Positions 57,239 to 64,000 of a DNA stretch of 64,000 bases are shown piece by piece (within the stretch, counting starts at the first letter, position 1; each line of letters begins with the position of its first letter). A model generated the notes under the pieces. The model made no database searches, was not told the DNA's origin, and was given only the letters and a program-made list of their open reading frames with translations. This stretch comes from Lolium rigidum. Taxonomy: Eukaryota > Streptophyta > Magnoliopsida > Poales > Poaceae. The position numbers and the translations under genes are program-made. The stretch lies in contig NC_061508.1 in assembly GCF_022539505.1 (NCBI RefSeq), positions 65,357,754 to 65,421,753 of the forward strand, written 5' to 3'.

Positions 57239-58287
57239 GATGGATAGAGAATACCATGTTATGTTAATTATCAAGTTATTACATATGTGTTGTTTATGAT
57301 CTTGCATGCTCTCCGTTATTAGTAGAGGCTCTGGCCAAGTTTTTGCTCTTAACTCCAAGAGGGAGTATTTATGCTCGATAGTGGGTTCATGCCCGCATTG
57401 ACACCGGGACATGTGACGAAAAGTTCTAAGGTTGTGTTGTGCTCGTTGCCACTAGGGATAAAACATTGGCGCTATGTCCGAGGATGTAGTTGTTGATTAC
57501 ATTACGCACCATACTTAATGCAATTGTCTGTTGCTTTGCAACTTAATACTCGGAGGGGGTTCGGACGATAACCTGAAGGTGGACTTTTTAGGCATAGATG
57601 CAGTTGGATGGCGGTCTATGTACTTTGTCGTAATGCCCAATTAAATCTCACTATACTTATCATGACATGTATGTGCATTGTTATGCCCTCTCTATTTGTC
57701 AATTGCCCGACTGTAATTTGTTCACCCAACATGCTTTTATCTTATGGGAGAGACACCTCTAGTGAACTGTGGACCCCGGTCCATTCTTTAATACCGAAAT
57801 ACAAATCTCGCTGCAATAATTGTTTTACTGTTTTCTCTGCAAACAATCATCTTCCACACAATACGGTTAATCCTTTGTTACAGCAAGCCGGTGAGATTGA
57901 CAACCTCACTGTTTCGTTGGGGCAAAGTACTTTGGTTGTGTTGTGCAGGTTCCACGTTGGCGCCGGAATCCCCGGTGTTGCGCCGCACTACATCCCGCCG
58001 CCATCAACCTTCAACGTGCTTCTTGGCTCCTCCTGGTTCGATAAACCTTGGTTTCTTTCTGAGGGAAAACTTGCTGCTGTGCGCATCATACCTTCCTCTT
58101 GGGGTTCCCCAACGAACGTGTGAAATACACGCCATCACACTACATCCCGCCGCCATCAACCTTCAACGTGCTTCTTGGCTCCTACTGGTTCGATAAACCT
58201 TGGTTTCTTACTGAGGGAAAACTTGCCGCTGTACGCATCACACCTTCCTCTTGGGGTTCCCAACGGACGCGTGCTGTACGCGTATCA
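57239..58287 (+). repeat. Element F 5' LTR, 3' part
   Basis: 1049 bp ending GCGTATCA. The last 302 bp consist of a tandem duplication (57986-58137 and 58138-58287). Confidence 0.85.
57986..58287 (+). repeat. 152-bp tandem duplication at the LTR end
   Basis: Both units start CACTACATCCCGCC and end in (C/T)ATCA. Unit 1 is 152 bp and unit 2 is 150 bp, with about ten differences. Because each unit ends like an LTR terminus, the duplication includes the LTR end itself. Confidence 0.85.
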
Positions 58288-58298
58288 AGCTCTTTTTC

Positions 58299-58315
58299 CG
58301 GCGCCGTTGTCGGGA
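58299..58315 (+). promoter_or_regulatory. Element F primer-binding site (altered tRNA-Asp type)
   Basis: CGGCGCCGTTGTCGGGA aligns with TGGCGCCGTTGCCGGGG, with changes at its first base and at two others; the first change turns CTGG into CCGG. Spacing from the LTR is as in C and D. Confidence 0.7.
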
Positions 58316-58521
58316 GATCAAGACACGCTGCAAGGGGAGTCTCCACAATCCAATCTCTTTACTTTGTTTTTGTCTTGCTTTATTTTATTTACTTTCTTGT
58401 TTGCTGCATTATATCAAAACACAAAAAAATTAGTTGCTAGCTTTACTTTATTTACCGTCTTGCACTTTATAACAAAAACACAAAAAAATTAGTTACTTGC
58501 ATTTGCTTTACTTATTTCAAC

Positions 58522-59166
58522 ATGTTTCCTTTTAATTTTACTGTAAAAGATATACCTGTGGGACAAGGGTCTATAATTGGAAGAGATAATATAGAAGAAT
58601 TTTTCACCCATGTTAGTATGCATGAAGATCTTTAAGATATACCCCTTGCAAAAGCTGTCCCTACTTATGAAGATGCCTCTGTTTGTTTGGTACGCTTGAT
58701 GGAAACTAGATTTATTAGTCTCAACCCCATGATACAACACATGTTTCTTACACTTTCTGATATGGAGCGGGGAAAGAAGAGAGATTTTGTTCTAAAACTC
58801 TTAGTGCGAGAATTTGCAGATATAGCTAGAGAAACTAGAAAAGTTTTTAGTAAGCATGAGAGGCTTGATACGATCACCGATTTTAAAAGAACACTTGAAA
58901 AAATGGATATGGATAGAATTAAGTACACCAATAGTGTTAATGATGGTGGGGAGATTAAAGCACGAATACCATGTAAGCTCCTAGCGATGCATGAAGCTCT
59001 AGATGATAATTATGCTTGGCTTGTTCCTGAAAATTTGTTTGATGAGAGTAGCAAGCCCAAGACTAATGAAAAGGGAGCCGCTGAAACTTATGTATCCAAA
59101 ATACTATGCATGGTTGAGAAAACTCCAAACCCCGCTGTCGATGCATCATCTCTTGATAATACTTGA
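58522..59166 (+). pseudogene. Element F ORF of unknown function, one in-frame stop
   Basis: Not recognised. A 215-codon frame from ATG 58522 (MFPFNFTVKDIPVGQG) has one in-frame TAA at 58633 after FTHVSMHEDL; an alternative start at 58687 gives 159 residues. It is charged and helix-rich (SDMERGKKRDFVLKLLVREF, ARETRKVFSKHERLDTITDF), with no zinc knuckle, DSG/DTG motif, catalytic triad or membrane segment. It occupies the place that gag-protease has in C, and its C-terminal SSLDNT is shared with C, so the replacement junction lies near the ORF end. It may be an unusual gag, an exapted fragment or a host-derived piece. Confidence 0.55.
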
Positions 59167-59333
59167 TACACACTTTCCGCGCCTAGCTGAAAGGCGTTAA
59201 AGAAAACGCTTATGGGAGACAACCCATGTTTTTACTACAGTATTTTTATTTTATATTTGAGTCTTGGAAGTTGTTTACTACTGTAGCAACCTCTACTTAT
59301 CTTAGTTTTGTGCATTGTTGTGCCAAGTAAAGT
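59167..59333 (+). other. Element F 3' non-coding region, first part
   Basis: Contains the GCGCCTAGCTGAAAGGCG hairpin and CTACTGTAGCAACCTCT also seen in C; it ends with AAAGT (59329-59333), the TSD of element H. Confidence 0.65.
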
Positions 59334-59662
59334 TGGTAGAGTCAGCTAGTCTACCTGGTCTAGGACGGAGATTGTAGGGGTGGAAGTGTGCTGGACGAGG
59401 GAGAGGAAGGCGGCGCCGGCGGCTGGCCGCCGTCGCGAGGTTGGAGGAAGGCGGCGCAAGGGAAAAAGCGGCGGCTAGGGCAGGGAAGACCGAATCCTCA
59501 AGGAGTCGGCAATAACGATCTATAAGATCAGTTTATTGCTTGATTTCTCACGTACGTTTTACAGCAGTATAAATAAGCTAATGAAAAGGATAAATGGGAT
59601 AAGCCCCTAATTTAGGCCCACTAATGGGCTTCCTCCTGCTATAGGCCAAACCGGTCATAACA
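59334..59662 (-). repeat. Element H 3' LTR
   Basis: 329 bp, TGGTAGAGTCAGC to GGTCATAACA on the plus strand. Confidence 0.92.
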
Positions 59663-59745
59663 TCTCTCCCCGCCTTCTCAAACAGCTCGTCCTCGAGCTG
59701 GATAGCTGGAAACTGCTGGCGGAACTCATCCCGGAACGGCGTCGG
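59640..59745 (-). pseudogene. Residual pol C-terminus in element H
   Basis: The minus strand encodes RDEFRQQFPAIQLEDELFEK then AGRDVMTG, which matches the C-terminal end of plant Gypsy polyproteins (FQLEDEL then GRDVM). It overlaps the 3' LTR, is out of frame with gag, and shows that the rest of pol was deleted between gag and here. Confidence 0.7.
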
Positions 59746-61163
59746 CCTTGTAAACGGCCGCGTCAGCCAGCCCAGCTGTGACGGCATCAGCCGCAATGTC
59801 GTCTACGGTCTCCAAGTAGAACAGGCGTGGACAAACGTGGCCCGGTACATAGAGCTCGTCGCAGTTGAAGCACAACCCTTTACGACGGCGCTCAAGTTGT
59901 TCGGACGTGGTCAGCCGACAGAAAGGCCGCGTCGCGGCTGGATCGGAGTGCCCCGCATGAGTCACGGCTGTGAGCGCCTGGCCTGGTGGTGTCGGTGGAG
60001 GGCGGGCGGCTGGCCGAACGTCGCTGGCCGGGAAGGCCTGCTGCATGGCCCGCGCGCGCTGCTCGAAGGCGCGAGCGTAGTACATGGCCGACTGCAGGTC
60101 CTGGGGATCCCGCATCTCCACGTCGACGCGAATGTGGTCCGGCAGTCCGCCAATGAAGAGCTCGGCGCGCTGCTGCCCCGTCACCCCGGGCGCATGGCAT
60201 GCGAGGGCCTGGAAGCGGTCGGCGAAGTCATGTACCGTGGTGGTGAAGGCCAAACGCCCGAGTTCCGCCAAGCGACTTCCGCGAATCGGGGGGCCGAAAC
60301 ATAGAAGGCAGAGCTCGCGGAAGCGGTCCCATGGGGGCATGCCGCCCTCGTCCTGCTCGAGGGAGTAATACCATGTCTGGGCGGCGCCACGGAGGTGGTA
60401 CGAGGCGAGCCAAGTCCGGTCCGAAGCGAGGGTACGCTGCCCTCGGAAGAACTGCTCGCATTGGTTGAGCCAGTTGAGGGGGTCCTCGACGCCGTCGTAC
60501 GTGGCGAAGTCGAGATTGGCGTAGCGTGGGGGGTTTGGGCCGGTGGCGCCCTGCCCCGGGTACTCCGCGCGGCCAGCGGAAGGCTCCGCAAAGCGCGAGT
60601 ATGCCGGCTCCGGAAAGGAGGGCCTCGGAGGGTCCCCGGCGGTCGTGTAGACAGGAGGAGGCGCCGATGTGCACGAGTAGACGGGCGGGGGCTCCGTCGC
60701 GGTCACCCACGCCGGGAGCCGCGAGGGCGACGGCGGAAACTGCACTCGCTGGATGGGGACGCCCTGGGGCAGCGAGGCGGGCCCGGCGCTGGGGGCCAGC
60801 TGCCACGACGACCACAGCGGTGGGGGCGGCGAGGACGGGGGGCGGGGTGGGCACGCCCTGGACGGGCGGAAACGCCGGCGCGGCCGAGTAGGCGCTGAGG
60901 GCCGGTGGCAGCGGCGGCGTGGTCATCCCCTGAGTGCCGATCAGGTACAGGCGGATGCCTTGGACCGCGGTGGCGAGGTCGCGGATGGCCGTCGAGAGCT
61001 CCTGCTGCGAGAGGAGGGGAGCGGCGTCGGTGGCCTCCGCCATGGACGTCGCGTCGCCCGTGGAGGGCGGCGCCGAGCGCGGCGGCAAGTGCGCGGCGGC
61101 GGTGGAGGCCGGCGGCGTCTCGGAGGTGGCGGCGATGGTGGCGGCGGGTTGGCCCGAAGACAT
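59726..61163 (-). pseudogene. Element H gag, one frameshift
   Basis: Start ATG 61163 (MSSGQPAATIAATSETPPAS), about 30 bp inside the 5' LTR. The Ala/Pro-rich N-terminus (LSQQELSTAIRDLATAVQGI) reads in one frame to about 60800 and the rest in another, ending at 59726 (339 codons in the second frame). The capsid region has DFATYDGVEDPLNWLNQCEQ, YHLRGAAQTWYYSLEQ, WDRFRELCLLCFGPP and FADRFQALACHAPGVTGQQ. The zinc knuckle CFNCDELYVPGHVC (Cys-X2-Cys, His, Cys) lies near 59843-59884. The protein would form particles; a relative with pol must supply the enzymes. Confidence 0.85.
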
Positions 61164-61192
61164 GATCGTAACCGAGGAAGCTGATACCAAAT

Positions 61193-61521
61193 TGGTAGAG
61201 TCAGCTAGTCTACCTGGTCTAGGACGGAGATTGTAGGGGTGGAAGTGTGCTGGACGAGGGAGAGGAAGGCGGCGCCGGCGGCTGGCCGCCGTCGCGAGGT
61301 TGGAGGAAGGTGGCGCAAGGGAAGAAGCGGCGGCTAGGGCAGGGAAGACCGACTCCTCAAGGAGTCGGCAATAACGATCTATAAGATCAGTTTATTGCTT
61401 GATTTCTCACGTACGTTTTACAGCAGTATAAATAAGCTAATGAAAAGGATAAATAGGCTAATCCCCTAATTTAGGCCCACTAATGGGCTTCCTCCTGCTA
61501 TAGGCCAAACCGGTCATAACA
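61193..61521 (-). repeat. Element H 5' LTR
   Basis: 329 bp, identical in length to the 3' LTR. Confidence 0.92.
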
Positions 61522-61526
61522 AAAGT

Positions 61527-63896
61527 CGTTGATAGTAAGGTTCATACTAGATTTGGATTACTGCACAGAAACAGATTTCTTTGCTGTCACGAATTTCGAC
61601 CTGCCTCTCTGTAGGTAGCTCAGAAAATTATGCCAATTTACGTGCGTGATCCTCAGATATGTACGCAACTTTCATTCAATTTGAGCATTTTCATTTGAGC
61701 AAGTATGGTGCCTCAATAAAATCCATCTTTACGGACTGTTCTGTTTTGACAGATTCTGCCTTTTATTTCGCATTGCCTCTTTTGCTATGATGGATGAATT
61801 TCTTTGTTCCATTAATGTCCAGTAGCTTTGTGCAATGTCCAGAGTGTTAAGAATGATTGTGTCACCTCTGAATATGTGAATTTTTATTATGCACTAACCC
61901 TCTAATGAGTTGTTTCGAGTTTGGTGTGGAGGAAGTTTTCAAGGATCAAGAGAGGGAGATGATACAATATAATCAAGGAGAGTGAAAGCTCTAAGCTTGG
62001 GGATGCCCCGGTGGTTCACCCCTGCATATTTTAAGAAGACTCAAGCGTCTAAGCTTGGGGATGCCCAAGGCATCCCCTTCTTCATCGACAACATTATCGG
62101 GTTCCTCCCCTGAAACTATATTTTTATTCCATCACATCTTATGTGCTTTGCTTGGAGCGTCGGTTTGTTTTTGTTTTTGTTTTTGTTTTTGTTTGAATAA
62201 AATGGATCCTAGCATTCATTGTGTGGGAGAGAGACACGCTCCGCTGTTGCATATGGACAAATATGTCCTTAGGCTTTACTCATAGTATTCATGGCGAAGG
62301 TTGAATCTTCTTCGTTAAATTGTTATATGGTTGGAATCGGGAAATGCTACATGTAGTAATTCTAAAATGTCTTGAATAATTTGATACTTGGCAATTGTTG
62401 TGCTCATGTTTAAGCTCTTGCATCATATACTTTGCACCCATTAATGAAGAAATACATAGAGCTTGCTAAAATTTGGTTTGCATATTTGGTCTCTCTAAAG
62501 TCTACATAATTTCTAGTATTGAGTTTGAACAACAAGGAAGACGGTGTAGAGTCTTATAATGTTTACAATATGTCTTTTATGTGAGTTTTGCTGCACCGGT
62601 TCATCCTTGTGTTGTTTCAAATAACCTTGCTAGCCTAAACCTTGTATCGAGAGGGAATACTTCTCATGCATCCAAAATCCTTGAGCCAACCACTATGCCA
62701 TTTGTGTCCACCATACCTACCCACTACATGGTATTTCTCCGCCATTCCAAAGTAAATTGCTTGAGTGCTACCTTTAAAATTTCCATTCTTTACCTTTGCA
62801 ATATATAGCTCATGGGACAAATAGCTTAAAAACTATTGTGGTATTGAAGATGTACTTATGCACTTTATCTCTTATTAAGTTGCGTGTTGTGCGATAACCA
62901 TGTTCCTGGGGACGTCATCAACTACTCTTTGTTGAATATCATGTGAGTTGCTATGCATGTTCGTCTTGTCTGAAGTAAGGGAGATTTACCACTCATTTAA
63001 TGGTTAGAGCATGCATAATGTTAGAGAAGAACATTGGGCCGCTAACTAAAGCCATGAATCATGGTGGAAGTTTGAGTTTTGGACATATATCCTCAATCTC
63101 ATATGAGAACATTAATTGTTGCTACATGCTTATGCATTAAAGAGGAGTCCATTATCTGTTGTCTATGTTGTCCCGGTATGGATGTCTAAGTTGAGAATAA
63201 ACAAAAGCGAGAAATCCAATGCGAACTTTCTCCTTAGACCTTTGTACAGGCGGCATAGAGGTACCCCTTTGTGACACTTGGTTAAAAAATGTGTATTGCG
63301 ATGACAATCCCAGTAATCCAAGCTAATTTACATGACACATATGCTTTATTACTACCGTTGACAAAATTGTTTCTTATTTTCAAAACCAAAGCTCTAGCAC
63401 AAATATAGCAATCAATGCTTCCCTCTGCGAAAGGCCTTTCTTTTACATTTATGTTGAGTCAGTTCACCTATCTCTCTCCACCTCAAGAAGCAAACACTTG
63501 TGTGAACTGTGCATTGATTCCTACATACTTGCATATTGCACTTGTTATATTACTTTACATTGACAATATCCATGAGATATACATGTTATAAGTTGAAAGC
63601 AACCGCTGAAACTTAATCTTCCTTTGTGTTGCTTCAATACCTTTACTTTGATTTATTGCTTTATGAGTTAACTCTTATGCAAGACTTATTGATGCTTGTC
63701 TTGAAAGTACTATTCATGAAAAGTCTTTGCTTTATGATTCATTTGTTTACTCATGTCATTACCATTGTTTTGATCGCTGCATTCATTACATATGCTTACA
63801 ATAGTATGATCAAGGTTATGATGGCATGTCACTCCGGAAATTATCTTTGTTATCGTTTACTCGCTCGGGACGAGCGAGAACTAAGCTTGGGGATGC
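61527..63896 (+). other. Element F 3' non-coding region, second part
   Basis: AT-rich, homologous to 52090-54496 of element C. It carries the AAGCTTGGGGATGCC copies at 61992-62007, 62050-62065 and 63882-63896, a run of TTTTTG repeats near 62165-62190, and the stem-loop CTCGCTCGGGACGAGCGAG at 63860-63878. No real ORF was seen. Confidence 0.65.
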
Positions 63897-64000
63897 TGAT
63901 ACGTCTCCAACGTATCGATAATTTCTTATGTTCCATGCCACATTATTGATGATATCTACATGTTTTATGCATACTTTATGTCATATTTATGCATTTTCCG
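63897..64000 (+). repeat. Element F 3' LTR, first 104 bp
   Basis: Begins TGATACGTCTCCAACGTATC directly after the motif AAGCTTGGGGATGC and runs off the window. Confidence 0.88.

Larger units (their letters stand above)
59334..61521 (-). mobile_element. Element H: gag-only LTR element (TR-GAG)
   Basis: 2188 bp with 329-bp LTRs (59334-59662 and 61193-61521) and perfect TSD AAAGT (59329-59333 and 61522-61526). On the minus strand the PBS reads TGGTATCAG (initiator Met tRNA) just inside the 5' LTR, and the PPT GGCGGGGAGA precedes the 3' LTR. The 1.5-kb interior encodes gag and then only the last codons of pol. This is the structure called TR-GAG: a short non-autonomous LTR element that kept gag. 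The LTRs differ at about 6 of 329 sites, so the insertion is fairly recent. Confidence 0.9.
57239..64000 (+). mobile_element. Element F: pol-less relative of element C, incomplete
   Basis: Plus strand. The first part of its 5' LTR is lost in the gap and its 3' LTR runs off the window. LTR sequence (57239-58287) is closely related to that of C, and the interior shares C's leader, GCGCCTAGCTGAAAGGCG hairpin and 3' non-coding region. Its ORF (58522-59166) is unrelated to the gag of C except for the last residues (VDASSLDNT versus VDASSLHNT). A TR-GAG element is inserted at 59334-61521. No RT or integrase domain is present. Confidence 0.82.

Noticed and set aside
59837..61236. Plus-strand ORFs opposite the gag of element H
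   Set aside because: Antisense shadows in very GC-rich sequence; true gag motifs are on the minus strand.

Overview
This is nuclear DNA from a large-genome grass, most likely a Pooideae species (Triticeae or Aveneae). I infer this from the retrotransposon families: an Angela/BARE-type Copia with an LTR starting TGAAGGAGATATGCCC, a Tekay-type chromovirus, Tat-type and Athila-type Gypsy elements, and grass LINEs. No intact host gene is visible. No rRNA or tRNA gene or CRISPR array was seen. Almost everything from 2022 to 64000 is transposable element, and the target-site duplications (TSDs) let most of the nesting be resolved to the base.

Layout. 1-2021: two small inverted-repeat elements, a broken Ala/Glu-rich ORF inside a PIF/Harbinger-like element, and a 61-bp direct repeat on either side. 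2022-6777: a 5'-truncated LINE (+) split by a hAT-type element (2047-5895) that itself carries a second LINE tail (2757-3200). 6886-about 8022: a third LINE (-) split by a 166-bp LINE tail (7689-7854). 8404-8505: a fold-back MITE. 8986-28719: element A, a Tekay-like Gypsy (-), split in its integrase by element G, a Copia (+) at 12985-21792. 28799-56606: element B (-), which contains element C (+) at 35411-56095, which contains element D (+) at 35802-48362, which contains element E (-, Tat-like, no pol) at 39756-45167. The TSDs are GTCGC, AAGGC, CGAAA and CTATG in that order. 56607-57138: older flanking DNA with a 22-bp repeat and a partial LTR. 57139-57238: a 100-N gap. 57239-64000: element F (+, truncated by the gap at its start and by the window at its end), carrying a gag-only TR-GAG element H (-) at 59334-61521.

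Elements A and G have full gag-pol coding capacity in outline, but with many frameshifts. B, C, D and F share one chassis: LTRs starting TGATACGTCT, a tRNA-Asp type primer-binding site, a long AT-rich 3' region with three copies of AAGCTTGGGGATGC, and a stem-loop just before the 3' LTR. None shows reverse transcriptase or integrase. On this chassis sit three different ORFs: gag plus protease (C), an acidic protein with a C-terminal membrane segment (B and D), and an unrecognised 214-residue ORF (F). E and H are also pol-less and keep only gag. These elements presumably depend on enzymes supplied in trans.

A window-wide oddity: where two copies of the same sequence can be compared, differences cluster at CAG/CTG sites (CAG versus CGG, CGAG or CG; CTG versus CCG, CG or CTCG). 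This looks like systematic base-calling error at CHG-methylated cytosines rather than mutation. It probably explains several of the frameshifts and should be settled before the elements are called dead or dated.
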